Shown: positions 16,126 to 25,905 of the stretch, piece after piece
Layout: each line of letters starts with the position of its first letter
Numbering within the stretch: position 1 is the stretch's first letter
Source of the DNA: Gammaproteobacteria bacterium
GTDB taxonomy: Bacteria; Pseudomonadota; Gammaproteobacteria; Ga0077536
Length of the DNA: 33,871 nt
Assembly: GCA_023257255.1 (NCBI GenBank)
Contig: JALRCR010000015.1
Coordinates: forward strand, 1 to 33,871
Direction of reading: 5' to 3'
Made by a program: the position numbers and the translations under genes
The notes under the pieces: generated by a model
Databases searched by the model: none
Seen by the model: only the letters and a program-made list of their open reading frames with translations
Told to the model about the DNA's origin: nothing

Positions 16126-16904
16126 TAAACCTTCAGCACCGAGGATTCGTCTGTGGCCGCGGCGGGCGCGGCAGTCGCCTCGGGCTCATCAAGATAGTCG
16201 TCGATACTCTCGCTGGGCGGATTACCGTCGTAAATCTTGAATTCGCGTTGCTGACGATACGCTTCACGCACGAAGGTATAGGGATCGAGCGCGGCCTGAT
16301 CCCGGATATTGGTTTCTTCGAGCAGGTTGGCCCGCATGTTGATGGTATTGATTACCCCTAGCGGCACAGTGACCACAGCGTTGAGGTAGGTCAGCGGGTT
16401 GAGCGCCATGGCCGAGGCCACGTTGGGCAAATCGCGCAGGGAATTTGGGCCCATCAGCGGAAGCACCAGGTAGCGCCCTTCGCCGACGCCCCATTTGCCC
16501 AGCGTCTGGCCCAGATCTTCATCGTGCGCCGGCATGCCGAGTTTGGTCGCCGGGTCGAATAAGCCACCCAGCCCGACGGTGCTGTTCACGACAAAGCGGC
16601 CGCTGTCGGAGGCGAAATCGCTGACCTTGCCCTGAAGCAGGTCATTGGCCATGACGTTCAGATAGTTCACGTTCTCGAAGGCGTTGGTCACGCCGGCACG
16701 GACCGGCTTGGGCGTTGCCCAGACATAGCCCTTGGCCACCGGGGTGAAGAAGTTGCGATCAAGGCTGTCGTTGAAATTGTAGAAAGCCCGGTTGGGCTTT
16801 TCCCAAGGGTCGGACGGATTGCTCGGCGCCGTGCTGGCGCATCCGCCGAGTAGCGTTGCCAGACTCAGGCTCAAAAGCCCCTTGGCCACCAGTTCTTTGT
16901 TCAT
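16122..16904 (-). CDS. mlaA: MlaA/VacJ outer-membrane lipoprotein
   Basis: A 260-residue lipoprotein with signal peptide and lipobox LLGGC (Cys about 22). The conserved MlaA body follows: WEKPNRAFYNFNDSLDR, the DPATKLGMPAHDEDLGQTLG segment and YLVLPLMGPNSLRD. MlaA removes misplaced phospholipids from the outer leaflet of the outer membrane and passes them to MlaC. ATG 16904 (MNKELVAKG) gives a normal signal peptide; the frame extends to 16961 without one. It lies 57 bases after the MlaC-like gene and appears to end the hpnH-hpnB-mlaC-mlaA unit, which suggests a role in trafficking hopanoid or associated lipids. The Mla inner-membrane ABC proteins are not here. Confidence 0.94.
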   Translation of the reverse strand: MNKELVAKGLLSLSLATLLGGCASTAPSNPSDPWEKPNRAFYNFNDSLDRNFFTPVAKGYVWATPKPVRAGVTNAFENVNYLNVMANDLLQGKVSDFASDSGRFVVNSTVGLGGLFDPATKLGMPAHDEDLGQTLGKWGVGEGRYLVLPLMGPNSLRDLPNVASAMALNPLTYLNAVVTVPLGVINTINMRANLLEETNIRDQAALDPYTFVREAYRQQREFKIYDGNPPSESIDDYLDEPEATAAPAAATDESSVLKVY

Positions 16905-16961
16905 CTTTTCAGGATTCCAGGCGAGGGTGTTGGGTCCGTCAGGCGTATGCCGGCAGGGCAT

Positions 16962-17567
16962 TTATTTGCCAGATGCTGCGTATGATGCAACCTTGGCCTT
17001 CAATTTCGCAACCAGCGAATCAACCCCTTCGGAGGCGATGATGCCGTCATATTCGGAGCGCTTCAGTCCGAGGTCGGAGACCCCTTCAGCTACCACATTC
17101 ACAATGCGGTAGTCGTCTTTATTGCGGGTCAGAACGTAGTTGAGCGACACCCGTTTGCCCTCCCCGGTCACGATATTGGTGCGGACCAGTTCGGCGTTCT
17201 TTTTCTGTTCGTGGCCCAGCGTCTCAAACTTTTCGCCGCCGAAGTCCGAAAAATTATCCGCGTAGGTGGCCACGCTAAGGTCGCGGAAGGTTTGCAGAAA
17301 GGTTTGGCGCTGGTCCTCGGTCATTTTTTGCCAGTGACGCCCGGTGGCGACCTTGGCGATGGCCGGAAAATCAAAGGTGCTGTCGAGCACCGGTCCCAAC
17401 TGAGCTACCCGGCCCTTGAAACCCAGGGTCTTAGCGTCCTTCATCGCCGCCAGCAGCGCCGCGTGGAGTGTCTCGACGACGGCAGTGGCTTCCGCCGCCA
17501 GCGCGCCGCAGGGCAAGCCGAGAGACAACAGCAGCAGGAGGCGAGGGGCGAGTTTCAACATGTTCAT
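16962..17567 (-). CDS. MlaC/Ttg2D-family periplasmic lipid carrier, HpnM-like
   Basis: A 201-residue exported protein with a cleavable signal peptide (LLLLLSLGLPCGALAAEA) and the MlaC/Tol_Tol_Ttg2 fold signatures: FDFPAIAKVATGRHW, QRQTFLQTFRDLSVATYADN and RIVNVVAEGVSDLGLKRSEY. MlaC carries phospholipid across the periplasm between MlaA and the inner-membrane MlaFEDB. Members of the same family in hopanoid clusters are named HpnM. ATG 17567 follows AAGGA by 4 bases; the frame continues to 17633 inside the hpnB gene. The start is 23 bases after the hpnB stop and mlaA follows, so both names are defensible. The symbol is left blank for that reason. Confidence 0.9.
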   Translation of the reverse strand: MNMLKLAPRLLLLLSLGLPCGALAAEATAVVETLHAALLAAMKDAKTLGFKGRVAQLGPVLDSTFDFPAIAKVATGRHWQKMTEDQRQTFLQTFRDLSVATYADNFSDFGGEKFETLGHEQKKNAELVRTNIVTGEGKRVSLNYVLTRNKDDYRIVNVVAEGVSDLGLKRSEYDGIIASEGVDSLVAKLKAKVASYAASGK

Positions 17568-17589
17568 TGTCCTTGGCGGGTTGGTGCGT

Positions 17590-18699
17590 TTAACGGTCGT
17601 AGCTGCGGTTTTTCCAGCGCGAGCGTTCTCCACGGAAATAACGGATGGCGGACGTCCAGGTCATTGCCAAATAAAGCGAGGCGGCGAGCGGCAAAGTTGC
17701 TGCCCACCACCAGCTACGGTCATAAAATCTCAGCACCGGCAGATAGCTGCCCATCATCGCAAGGCAGCCGAACGCGGCAGCCAGTCGCACCCCGCTGCCG
17801 GGGACGAAGAGCCCCAGCACCGGCACCAGAAAAGTCAGTACCAGTAACGCAGTACACAGGAGCAGCAGGGGCGTTGAATAGCGCAGCTGCGTGAACGCGG
17901 TACGCGCCACCATATTCCAGATACTGCTGACCGAGTCGTAAGGGCGCGCCGCCGCGACATCGCGGGAAAGTCCCAGCCAGGTTTGGCCGCCGCGCTGTTT
18001 CACGGCTCGCGCCAGCGTGCAGTCGTCGATCAGGGCGTCACGCAAGGCCGCGAAGCCGCCGAGGCCACGCAAGGTGTCGGTCCGGAGCAGGATGCACCCG
18101 CCGGCGGCGGCGGCAATCCAGCGCGTCTTGCCGTTGGCGAGCGCGAAGGGGTAAAGCATTTTGAAGAAGTAGATGAACGGCGGAATCAGCAGTTTTTCGA
18201 ACCAGTGCTGCATCGAGAGCGACGCCATCACCGACACCAGATCGCGGTTTTCACGCTCCAGCTTGCCCAGCAGCGCGTCGAGAATGCCCGGCGCCAGCGC
18301 GATGTCGGCGTCCATCAGCAGGACGTAGCGCGTCTCGACCTCCCGCAGCCCCTGTTCCAGGGCCCATAGCTTGCCCGACCAGCCAGACGGTGGCCGTTGA
18401 CCTGCGAGCACGGTGAGTTGGTGGATACCCAGCCCACGTGCCAGATTGCCGGTGCCGTCGTCGCTTTCATCGTCAATCAGAATGATGCGGGCCAAATCAC
18501 CCTGCGCGGCGAGGCGGGGCAGGGACTCGGTTATGCAGAGCGCCTCGTTGCGCGCCGGGACGAGCGCGGTGACTTCAGCAAGACCGCCCGCGGAGCCCGG
18601 CGCGGCGGCCGAGATTTGCTCGCGTGTGCCCCACGGGCGCCACGGCAACAGAAGAATGGAAAGCCACACCAGCGCGGCGGCCAGCGCCCAGATCAGCAT
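17590..18699 (-). CDS. hpnB: Hopanoid-associated glycosyltransferase HpnB
   Basis: A 369-residue membrane-bound family 2 glycosyltransferase. It has an N-terminal membrane helix, then the GT-A domain with VTALVPARNEA, ILIDDESDDGT, the metal-binding DMD-like LLMDADIALAPG and the acceptor motif LIDDCTLARAVKQRGG. Several C-terminal transmembrane helices (about 265-345) follow. This is the layout of HpnB, a protein found in hopanoid clusters whose precise reaction is not established; it is thought to add or modify a sugar on the side chain. The start is 47 bases after the hpnH stop and 23 bases separate it from the MlaC-like gene, so the four genes probably form an operon. Confidence 0.9.
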   Translation of the reverse strand: MLIWALAAALVWLSILLLPWRPWGTREQISAAAPGSAGGLAEVTALVPARNEALCITESLPRLAAQGDLARIILIDDESDDGTGNLARGLGIHQLTVLAGQRPPSGWSGKLWALEQGLREVETRYVLLMDADIALAPGILDALLGKLERENRDLVSVMASLSMQHWFEKLLIPPFIYFFKMLYPFALANGKTRWIAAAAGGCILLRTDTLRGLGGFAALRDALIDDCTLARAVKQRGGQTWLGLSRDVAAARPYDSVSSIWNMVARTAFTQLRYSTPLLLLCTALLVLTFLVPVLGLFVPGSGVRLAAAFGCLAMMGSYLPVLRFYDRSWWWAATLPLAASLYLAMTWTSAIRYFRGERSRWKNRSYDR

Positions 18700-18746
18700 C
18701 TGAAGGCCGTGATCAGACGAGGGTATGCGGCGCCTGGCTCACGGGC

Positions 18747-19865
18747 TCAGGCGACGCGCTTGGTGTCGGAGCCCGTCGGGGCGGTCGCCGGACGCGGCGC
18801 ATCCGGCACTGCTTCCGGGTAGCGGAACGGCACTTCGGGCGCCATCGGGCCGTCGGTGCGTGGCCCGAAGAAGGCCACCTTGGCCGCCTTGAGCGGGTGC
18901 GAGAAGGTGTCCTCGACAGCGGTCATTTCGTATCCGCAATGCATCATGCAGTTGGCGCATTTCGGATTCACCCCGGTGCCATATTTGTCCCACTCGGTCT
19001 CGTTCATCAGGCCGTCGAAGGTTTTGGCATAGCCTTCGCCGACCAACAGGTAACAGGGCTTTTGCCAGCCGAACACGTTACGCGTCACAGCGCCCCACGG
19101 GGTGCAGTGGTAGGTCTGGTTGCCGGCGAGAAAATCCATGTACAGCGGCGACTGGTTGAAGCGCCACTTGCGGCCGCGGGCCAGCCGGAAGATGTCGCGG
19201 AACAGCTGCTTGCTGGACTCGCGCTTGAGAAACACGTCCTGGCGGGGGGCGCGCTCGTAGCTGTAGCCCGGCGACATCGTCACCGCTTCGACATCAAGCG
19301 CCATCATGCGATCCATGAAGTGGCCAATTTCGGGGGCGGTTTCGCCCTGAAACAGCGTGCAGTTGACGGTGACCCGGAAACCACGCGCGCGCGCCTTGCG
19401 GATCACCTGCTCGCATTTCTCATAGACGCCCTCACGACACACCGAGGTATCGTGGCGGTCCTTGTTGCCATCCAGATGGATGGAGAACGTGAGGTAGGGC
19501 GATGGGCTGTACTCATCCATTTTCCGGTCAAGCAGCAGCGCATTGGTGCAGAGATAGACGAACTTTTTGCGAGCGACGAAGCCTTTCACAATTTCCGCCA
19601 TCTCTTTATGGATCAGCGGTTCACCGCCGGCGATCGACACCACGGGCGCGCCGCTTTCGTCGATCGCCTGCATGCATTCCTCAACGCTGAGGCGCTTGTC
19701 GAGAATTTCGTCCGGGTAATCGATTTTGCCGCAGCCGGCGCAGGCGAGATTGCAGCGAAACAGCGGTTCCAGCATCAGCACCAGCGGATAGCGCTTAATC
19801 CCACGCAGCTTGTTGCTGATGATGTAGCGGGCCACTCGGTACTGTTGGATCAACGGAACACTCAT
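18747..19865 (-). CDS. hpnH: Radical SAM adenosylhopane synthase HpnH
   Basis: A 372-residue radical SAM enzyme that attaches the 5'-deoxyadenosyl group to diploptene, giving adenosylhopane, the first step of C35 hopanoid synthesis. The cluster motif CNLACAGC (Cys 38, 42, 45) lies in the family-specific block RYPLVLMLEPLFRC. SIAGGEPLIH is the SAM-binding GGE motif. A C-terminal SPASM-like Cys cluster (CANCMMHCGYE) is present. ATG 19865 (MSVPLIQQYRV) matches the conserved start; the frame runs to 19910 without homology. It is divergent from dxs, and first in the hpnH-hpnB-mlaC-mlaA unit. Confidence 0.96.
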   Translation of the reverse strand: MSVPLIQQYRVARYIISNKLRGIKRYPLVLMLEPLFRCNLACAGCGKIDYPDEILDKRLSVEECMQAIDESGAPVVSIAGGEPLIHKEMAEIVKGFVARKKFVYLCTNALLLDRKMDEYSPSPYLTFSIHLDGNKDRHDTSVCREGVYEKCEQVIRKARARGFRVTVNCTLFQGETAPEIGHFMDRMMALDVEAVTMSPGYSYERAPRQDVFLKRESSKQLFRDIFRLARGRKWRFNQSPLYMDFLAGNQTYHCTPWGAVTRNVFGWQKPCYLLVGEGYAKTFDGLMNETEWDKYGTGVNPKCANCMMHCGYEMTAVEDTFSHPLKAAKVAFFGPRTDGPMAPEVPFRYPEAVPDAPRPATAPTGSDTKRVA

Positions 19866-20099
19866 GCGTGAAAACCCCGGCTGCGCTGGCAATAAACCAC
19901 TACGATTCAAAGGATTAAAAAAGCTCTAAGCCCAGCATGGTACGCCATCACCTCTAGCATCGGAAGCACGCAGGGCTGCTGCCTGCTGATGACGTAAGCG
20001 CGGGCGACCGGCCGCCTTCTCGGCTTGCAAGGCTTTCGAGCGGTATCCATAATCCAGAGCCCGATTGCATCGCGATCGGTTCTCCATCCGGATAAAGAC
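19866..20099. promoter_or_regulatory. Divergent hpnH-dxs control region
   Basis: A 234-base noncoding gap holds the start signals for hpnH (leftward) and dxs (rightward). Only the dxs promoter is clear. A candidate for hpnH on the minus strand (TTTAAT, 17 bases, TTTATT at about 19890-19919) is poor. No riboswitch-like structure was recognised. Confidence 0.5.
20025..20053 (+). promoter_or_regulatory. Sigma-70 promoter of dxs
   Basis: TTGCAA (20025-20030), exactly 17 bases, then CATAAT (20048-20053). Predicted transcription start is about 20060, giving a 40-base leader before the ATG at 20100. The -35 box coincides with an alternative TTG codon, which argues against the longer reading frame. 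Confidence 0.7.
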
Positions 20100-22001
20100 A
20101 TGACCGAGCAAAGCCAGTATCCGCTGCTCTCGCGGATCAACTCACCCCACGATTTACGCCAGTTGCCGGAATCCTCTCTGGAACAGGTCGCGCGTGAGTT
20201 GCGCGGCTGTCTGCTCGATTCGGTCAGCCGCAGCGGCGGTCACTTTGCCGCAGGACTGGGCTCGGTCGAGCTGACCGTTGCGCTCCATTACCTCTACAAC
20301 ACGCCCGAAGATCGTTTGGTCTGGGACGTGGGCCATCAGGCCTATCCACACAAAATTCTGACCGGTCGCCGCGAGCGTATGCACACCATTCGTCAGTGGC
20401 AGGGGCTGGCGCCGTTTCCGAAACGCGAAGAAAGCCCCTACGACGCCTTCGGCGTTGGCCATTCCAGCACCTCAATAAGCGCCGCGCTCGGCATGGCCAT
20501 CGCCGCGAAGAAAACCGGTAGCGGCCGCCGCGCCGTCGCGGTCATTGGCGATGGCGGACTCACCGCAGGACTCGCGTTTGAAGCACTGAACCACGCTGGC
20601 GATACCGGCACCGATTTGCTGGTGATCCTTAACGATAACAACATGTCGATTTCGCCCAACGTGGGCGCCTTGGCCAATCGGTTCGCGCAACTGATTTCCG
20701 GCAAGCTCTACACCACGGTGCGCGAGGGCAGCAAAAAAGTGCTGTCGCAGATGCCCAACGTGTGGGAGCTCGCGCGGCGCGCCGAAGAGCATGTGAAAGG
20801 GCTGGTGGTTCCCGGCACCTTGTTTGAAGAGTTCGGTTTCAACTACATCGGTCCAATCGACGGCCACCATCTGCCCACGCTGCTGTCGACCTTGCGCAAT
20901 ATCAAGGAACTGAGCGGGCCGCAGTTCCTGCACATCATTACCAAGAAGGGCAAGGGCTACGCGCCCGCCGAGGCCGACCCGGTCAAATACCACGGCGTAT
21001 CACCCTTTGACCCGACGGTCGGCATTGTCCCGTCCGGCAAGGTCGCCAAGCCTACCTACAGCGATGTGTTCAGCGATTGGATTTGCGACATGGCCGCGCA
21101 AGACCAGCGACTGGTGGCGATTACGCCCGCGATGCGCGAAGGCTCGGGACTGGTCCGGTTTGCCCGGGAATACCCAGAACGCTACTTCGACGTGGCGATT
21201 GCCGAACAGCATGCCGTCGCGGTGGCGGCCGGCATGGCCTGCGACGGCGTCAAGCCGGTCGTTGCGATCTACTCGACCTTCCTCCAGCGCGGCTACGACC
21301 AACTCGTGCACGACGTGGTAACCCAACATCTGCCCGTGTTGTTCGCGATCGACCGCGCCGGCGTAGTGGGTGCCGATGGTCCCACGCATAACGGCAGTTT
21401 TGACGAGAGCTTCCTGCGCTGCATGCCGGGCATGGTGTTGATGGCACCGGCCGACGAGAACGAGTGCCGGCAAATGCTCTACACCGGATTCCAAATCGAC
21501 GGTCCGGCTGCGGTGCGCTACCCGCGCGGTGGCGGCAGTGGCGTTGCGGTCGAGAAACAAATGACCTCGCTGCCGATTGGCAAGGCTGAAGTACGCAGAC
21601 GCGGGCAGGGTATCGCCCTGCTGGCCTTCGGCAGTCTGGTCTCGGCCGCCGAGGCAATTGGTCAGCAATTGGACGCCACCGTCGTCAACATGCGCTTCAT
21701 CAAGCCGGTCGACGAGGCGATGGTGCTGGAAATGGCCGCCACGCACAGCCTGCTGGTGACCCTGGATGAAAACGCCATCGCGGGTGGTGCGGGCGGAGCA
21801 GTGAGCGAAGTGCTCGCCGCCCATGCGGTCGCCGCGCAAGTACTGCATCTAGGCCTGCCAGACCGTTTCCTCGAGCACGGCTCGCGCGACGACATGCTGC
21901 GGGAAGCCGGACTTGGGACCGATCAACTGCTGGCGGCAATCACCGCGCGCTGGGCGCTGTTGCAGGATGCCGCGTCAGGGCAGGCGTCAGTCGCGCGTTA
22001 G
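20100..22001 (+). CDS. dxs: 1-deoxy-D-xylulose-5-phosphate synthase
   Basis: A 633-residue thiamine-diphosphate enzyme that condenses pyruvate and glyceraldehyde-3-phosphate, the entry and flux-setting step of the MEP isoprenoid pathway. Motifs: [20 protein letters not shown], the TPP-binding [15 protein letters not shown]...[12 protein letters not shown], and the transketolase-like [20 protein letters not shown] with the catalytic Glu. Length is close to E. coli Dxs (620). The ATG at 20100 lies behind GGATAAAG. Its position between two hopanoid gene sets suggests it supplies isoprenoid precursor for hopanoids, possibly as a second dxs copy. The 3' end overlaps the converging phnW gene by 15 bases. 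Confidence 0.97.
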   Translation: MTEQSQYPLLSRINSPHDLRQLPESSLEQVARELRGCLLDSVSRSGGHFAAGLGSVELTVALHYLYNTPEDRLVWDVGHQAYPHKILTGRRERMHTIRQWQGLAPFPKREESPYDAFGVGHSSTSISAALGMAIAAKKTGSGRRAVAVIGDGGLTAGLAFEALNHAGDTGTDLLVILNDNNMSISPNVGALANRFAQLISGKLYTTVREGSKKVLSQMPNVWELARRAEEHVKGLVVPGTLFEEFGFNYIGPIDGHHLPTLLSTLRNIKELSGPQFLHIITKKGKGYAPAEADPVKYHGVSPFDPTVGIVPSGKVAKPTYSDVFSDWICDMAAQDQRLVAITPAMREGSGLVRFAREYPERYFDVAIAEQHAVAVAAGMACDGVKPVVAIYSTFLQRGYDQLVHDVVTQHLPVLFAIDRAGVVGADGPTHNGSFDESFLRCMPGMVLMAPADENECRQMLYTGFQIDGPAAVRYPRGGGSGVAVEKQMTSLPIGKAEVRRRGQGIALLAFGSLVSAAEAIGQQLDATVVNMRFIKPVDEAMVLEMAATHSLLVTLDENAIAGGAGGAVSEVLAAHAVAAQVLHLGLPDRFLEHGSRDDMLREAGLGTDQLLAAITARWALLQDAASGQASVAR

Positions 22002-23075
22002 CAGCTCACGGAAGGCCTGTGCCAGGCGGGCAAGGTCCTCGGTCGTCAGATCGCCCATGAGCGAAATCCGGAAGATGTCCGCGGCCAGACGACCCTGACC
22101 CGCGTAAATCACGAACCCCCGCGCCTTCAGTCCGGCGTGTAGTTCCTCGTAGCCCTGACCGGCCGGCAGCCGGAACGCTTGCAAAACGCAAGAGCAGTCT
22201 GCCTCGGGCAGGATGCCCTCGACTCCAAGCCCCGACAGCGTCGCGCGTGCCTGCCTCATTCTTGCCCGATACAACTGTTGTCGCGCCGCCTGACCGCCGG
22301 CGTCGGCAAACTCTGCCAAGGCTTCGTTCAGCGCATAAAAGCCCTGGACGGACTGCGTAAACGGCGTGCCACCTCGCTCCTGTTGCGTGAGGTAGGTGTC
22401 TAAATCCAGATACACCGAGCGCGCTGGCGTGCCACTGCGCGCAAAGCGCTGCCGGTTCAGGATGACGAATGAGACCCCCGGCACGCCGTGCAGGCATTTG
22501 TTGGCGGTGGCCGCGCAGGCCGCGATGGGCAAGGCGCGAAAGTCGATATTTTCAGCGCCAAAACTGCTGACTGCATCCAGTAATAAATCGACGCCGCGCG
22601 CAGCGCAGAGCGCGCCCAGGGCGTGCAGATCGTTCAGTCGGCCGGTGGTGGTTTCATGGTGAACGACCGCCACGTGAGTGGTATCCGGGAAAGCTTCCAA
22701 CTGTGCCTCAACCGCCGCGAGGCGCAGGCTCGATTCCCAGGACGTCGCGCAACGTGCGGTGGTGATACCGGCGCGTTCCGCCATCATGCTCATGCGCTCG
22801 CCGTACACGCCATTTTCAAGCACCAGCAAGCGACCGCTGCGCGGTACCGTGCTCGTCAGCATGGCTTCCACGGCCGCAGTGCCAGAGCCGGTCAGCAGCA
22901 CCGCCGCCCACGTGGTGGCATCAAGGTCGTATACCTTGAGCAGCGCGGCACAAATCGCGCCCTGCAGCGATGAAAACTCAATTTCGCGATGGCAAAGATC
23001 GGGTCGTAACAAGGCCTCCCTGACCCGCGGACTCAGCGTCACGGGGCCCGGATTGAGCAGCAGGGTACGGCTCAT
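21987..23075 (-). CDS. phnW: 2-aminoethylphosphonate:pyruvate-type aminotransferase
   Basis: A 362-residue PLP-dependent class V aminotransferase of the PhnW family. The N-terminus [20 protein letters not shown] is characteristic, [12 protein letters not shown] contacts substrate, DAVSSFGA holds the PLP-binding Asp (167), and [12 protein letters not shown] carries the Schiff-base Lys (193). PhnW interconverts phosphonoacetaldehyde and AEP. Beside PEP mutase and phosphonopyruvate decarboxylase the direction is biosynthetic. The same frame is open up to 23459, but that part overlaps the decarboxylase; the ATG at 23075 shares one base with the upstream TGA, a coupled start. It is the last gene of the phosphonate-hopanoid run. 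Confidence 0.93.
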   Translation of the reverse strand: MSRTLLLNPGPVTLSPRVREALLRPDLCHREIEFSSLQGAICAALLKVYDLDATTWAAVLLTGSGTAAVEAMLTSTVPRSGRLLVLENGVYGERMSMMAERAGITTARCATSWESSLRLAAVEAQLEAFPDTTHVAVVHHETTTGRLNDLHALGALCAARGVDLLLDAVSSFGAENIDFRALPIAACAATANKCLHGVPGVSFVILNRQRFARSGTPARSVYLDLDTYLTQQERGGTPFTQSVQGFYALNEALAEFADAGGQAARQQLYRARMRQARATLSGLGVEGILPEADCSCVLQAFRLPAGQGYEELHAGLKARGFVIYAGQGRLAADIFRISLMGDLTTEDLARLAQAFRELLTRD

Positions 23076-24226
23076 CACGCGAGGCCGAGGTGCCGCCGCA
23101 GTCGCGCCATTGCAGCGGGCGGGGTGATGTGCGGTCGGGGCAGATCCGGCAGGCTGCCGGGGGCAGTTTTCAGATGGATGAAGCCGGCACCCGACTGGCG
23201 CGGGCGGGCAAGAAACTGGCCCAGCGTGTTGACCTCGGCCGCGCGCCAGACCTCGCCATACGCACAGGCCACAGCCACTGCGGCAAAGTCGACGCTGGCG
23301 CTGAGGGTGGCTTGGGCGCCGGTCGAGTCGTGCACCTCGTTGTCGAGCAGCACGTGGCTCAGATTGGCCGGGCCGTAGCGACCGCTCATCGCCATGTTGC
23401 CCATCCGCATCAGCGCCGCCCCGTCGCCGTCGACCACCACCACGTGCTGGTGCGGGCACGCGAGCGCGAGACCTAGTCCCAGTGCGGATGCGCAGCCCAT
23501 GGAGCCGACCATGTAGAAGTGATTGGCCCGATCGTTCAGCGCATAGAGTTCTCGCCCGGTGAAACCCGTGGTGGCAACGACCACCGCGTTGTCGAGCGGC
23601 GTGGCCTCAATCACGGCTCTCAGCGCCGCTGCGCGTGACGGGCGGCCGCTGCTGGCAGGTGCGGGAGAGCCCTTGATAGTGGCGACTGCGGCGGTGGTTC
23701 GCGCGGCGTCATCAACCAGTGGACAAGGGGCGACTGCGCCTTTCGGCATCAGCAGTGCGTACGGGCCTCGCGCCGCGGCGTGATGCGCGGCGGCCCGCGC
23801 CAGCGCCGGCCCCACCGCCGCCGGAGAGGCTGGGAACGGCTCCCAGGGGATTTGCATCAGATCCAGCAAGGCTCCGGTGATTTCGCCCATCAATGCGTGC
23901 TGTGGTTCATCGGGCACGTCTGCTGCGCCCCGGTGGGTGCAAATCAGCAGCAGCGGAATGCCGAACGTATGGTTCAACGAGGTTAGCGGACTGACGGCAT
24001 TGCCGAGCCCGGAGTTCTGCATCATCACCACCGCTGGCTGTCCGCCTAACCAGGCGCCGGCCGCGAACGCCACCGCATCACCTTCGTTGGCCGCCGGGAA
24101 GTAATGTAGCGACGGGTCGCCGATCACGTGGTTGATCAGCGGCGTGAGGTAAGAGCAGGGCACGCCGGTAAATCTGTCGTAACCCGCCGCCCGGAGCCCC
24201 GTGACGAAAGCTTTGGCGTCGATCAT
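23075..24226 (-). CDS. aepY: Phosphonopyruvate decarboxylase
   Basis: A 383-residue thiamine-diphosphate enzyme that decarboxylates phosphonopyruvate to phosphonoacetaldehyde, the irreversible step that pulls the unfavourable PEP mutase reaction. The N-terminal PYR domain starts FVTGLRAAGYDRFTGVPCSY, with the activating Glu in AANEGDAVAFAAGAWLGG (Glu 48). The C-terminal PP domain shows VVVDGDGAALMRMGNMAMSG and the downstream LLDNEVHDSTGAQ that holds Mg-TPP. It starts 8 bases after the PEP mutase fusion stop and overlaps phnW by one base. Ppd and sulfopyruvate decarboxylase are related, but the neighbours settle the substrate. Confidence 0.95.
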   Translation of the reverse strand: MIDAKAFVTGLRAAGYDRFTGVPCSYLTPLINHVIGDPSLHYFPAANEGDAVAFAAGAWLGGQPAVVMMQNSGLGNAVSPLTSLNHTFGIPLLLICTHRGAADVPDEPQHALMGEITGALLDLMQIPWEPFPASPAAVGPALARAAAHHAAARGPYALLMPKGAVAPCPLVDDAARTTAAVATIKGSPAPASSGRPSRAAALRAVIEATPLDNAVVVATTGFTGRELYALNDRANHFYMVGSMGCASALGLGLALACPHQHVVVVDGDGAALMRMGNMAMSGRYGPANLSHVLLDNEVHDSTGAQATLSASVDFAAVAVACAYGEVWRAAEVNTLGQFLARPRQSGAGFIHLKTAPGSLPDLPRPHITPPAAMARLRRHLGLA

Positions 24227-24234
24227 CTCGCGCC

Positions 24235-25905
24235 TTACTGGCTGCCGGCCGCGAAGTTGCCGGCACGTTCCAGATCGCGCACGGAGTTAACGTCCAGCCA
24301 ATGCCCGTGCACGTACCACACTTGCACGGGCTGACCATGACCAATCAGATGATTGATGAGATCCGGCACGCCCAGCGTGGAGAAATCGTCCCGCTGCCGC
24401 AGCGCTGCCAGCGCGTTGAGCAACCACTCACGGCCGACACCGCGGAACCGAACGAGCCCAATCCAGCGCCCGTGCGGCGGCAGTTCGTCGCGCTCGCCGC
24501 CGCTGCTGATTCGACGCAATTGCACTGCCTGACCCCAGCTGGAGCGGTCGTCTGCCTCGCTGCACCAAGCGAAGTCGGCAGGCTCTGAACTGTTGGCCGG
24601 TTGGTTAGAGTCGATGACGACGGTGACCGGCGCCTCGCACTCCAGCAGGTCGCGCAAAATGTAGCTGCGAAACAGCACGTCGCCGTAGACCAGCACAAAG
24701 TCTTCGGTGCAATACGCACTGGCGCAAACCAGCGAGGACAACTCGCCGGTCGTGCTGTGTGCCTCGTTGAGCAGCACGCGAATGCCGCCCACGTCGATCG
24801 CCTCGGCCTTGTAGCCGGCGACCACGGTGATGTCGTCGATGCCGCGCTTTTTCAGCTTGTCGACCAGATGGCGCAGCAGGGGTTTGCCGGCGATCGGCAG
24901 CATGACCTTGGGGCGGTCGTCGGTCAGCGACGCAAAGCCCTCACCGCGCGTGGCTGCGAGCACGATGGCGCGGGTATCGCCCTGTCGGGCGCCAAAATAG
25001 CGTTCCTCGGCGGCTTCCAGCTCCTCCGCACCCTGCAGGCGAAATATCTCGTCGACCGAGGCCACACGGTCCTCGATTTCGGCAATCGATTCTTCTCGCC
25101 GGATTTGGCCGGCCGTCGCCTGCATCGCCGCCGCTGCGGCTCTAATCAGTTGGTTGGCCCAGATCACGACGCTAATGCCGGCCCGCCGGAACACCTCGGT
25201 CGGTGTGCTGTAGTACTTGGTGGGGACAATGATCAGGGGCGCGCGATTGGCCCATGCGTGGGCAAATTCCAGGATTTGGTCGGGGCGTGACAGCTTGCTG
25301 TGGATCAGGATGGCGTCGGCCCCGGCCTGCCGATAGGCCTCGGCGCGACGCAGCGCCTCGTGCATATCCCAACCGGCGATGAGGGCCTCGCAGCGGGCCA
25401 CGATGCAGAAATCCGGGTCGGTCTGGATATCTTTGCCCGCCGCGATTTTGCCGCAGAACTCGTTGACGTCGGCCAGCGCCTGACGGTCGCCGGCAATAAA
25501 GCTGTTGGTCTTCGGAAACAGCTTGTCCTCAATGCAGACGCCGGCAATGCCGCGTTGTTCAAGCTTACGCACCAGACGGCGCATGTTGTTGAAGTTCCCG
25601 TAGCCGGTGTCGCCATCAAGGAGGATTGGGATCTGCGTGACGTCGGCCATGAACTCAGCCACGTCGACCACCTGCGTCCAGCTGGCTTCGTTGTTGTCGC
25701 GCACGCCCAGCTGGGCCGAGATCGCGAGCCCGCTCGCCCAAATTCCCTTAAAACCGGCTTCCTCGACGATGCGCGCGCTCAGCCCGTTATGAGCTTCGAG
25801 CAGAAACTCGAGCTCAAGAGAGGCAATCAGCTGACGTAGCCGGGTCGTCCGACGGGCGGCCGGGGCGTGCGCGTCAGACACGGTGTATGGCGGGCAGGAT
25901 TTCAT
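24235..25905 (-). CDS. aepX: Phosphoenolpyruvate mutase fused to a nucleotidyltransferase domain
   Basis: A 556-residue fusion. Residues about 20-305 are PEP mutase, which forms the C-P bond of phosphonopyruvate. The diagnostic motif [10 protein letters not shown] (126-135) is intact, with metal-site Asp residues in LLDGDTGYG (97, 99). Residues about 311-556 form a nucleotidyltransferase domain: [20 protein letters not shown] (Lys 333), VYGDVLFRS with the metal Asp, and [15 protein letters not shown]. Its glycine-rich loop departs from the usual GxGxR pattern, so its activity is uncertain. Fusions of this kind occur in phosphonate clusters and suggest CMP activation of the product. The ATG at 25905 overlaps the stop of the upstream PntC-like gene by 32 bases; a GTG at 25881 is a weaker alternative. 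Confidence 0.94.
   Translation of the reverse strand: MKSCPPYTVSDAHAPAARRTTRLRQLIASLELEFLLEAHNGLSARIVEEAGFKGIWASGLAISAQLGVRDNNEASWTQVVDVAEFMADVTQIPILLDGDTGYGNFNNMRRLVRKLEQRGIAGVCIEDKLFPKTNSFIAGDRQALADVNEFCGKIAAGKDIQTDPDFCIVARCEALIAGWDMHEALRRAEAYRQAGADAILIHSKLSRPDQILEFAHAWANRAPLIIVPTKYYSTPTEVFRRAGISVVIWANQLIRAAAAAMQATAGQIRREESIAEIEDRVASVDEIFRLQGAEELEAAEERYFGARQGDTRAIVLAATRGEGFASLTDDRPKVMLPIAGKPLLRHLVDKLKKRGIDDITVVAGYKAEAIDVGGIRVLLNEAHSTTGELSSLVCASAYCTEDFVLVYGDVLFRSYILRDLLECEAPVTVVIDSNQPANSSEPADFAWCSEADDRSSWGQAVQLRRISSGGERDELPPHGRWIGLVRFRGVGREWLLNALAALRQRDDFSTLGVPDLINHLIGHGQPVQVWYVHGHWLDVNSVRDLERAGNFAAGSQ

Noticed and set aside
18624-19871. 415-residue plus-strand frame opposite hpnH and hpnB
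   Set aside because: His/Arg/Val-rich shadow with no recognisable domain; the hpnH Cys motifs lie on the other strand.
23076-23459. 384-base upstream extension of the phnW frame (490-residue reading)
   Set aside because: It overlaps the phosphonopyruvate decarboxylase in another frame, is low-complexity Arg/Gly/Pro-rich and has no homology; the PhnW family start is at 23075.
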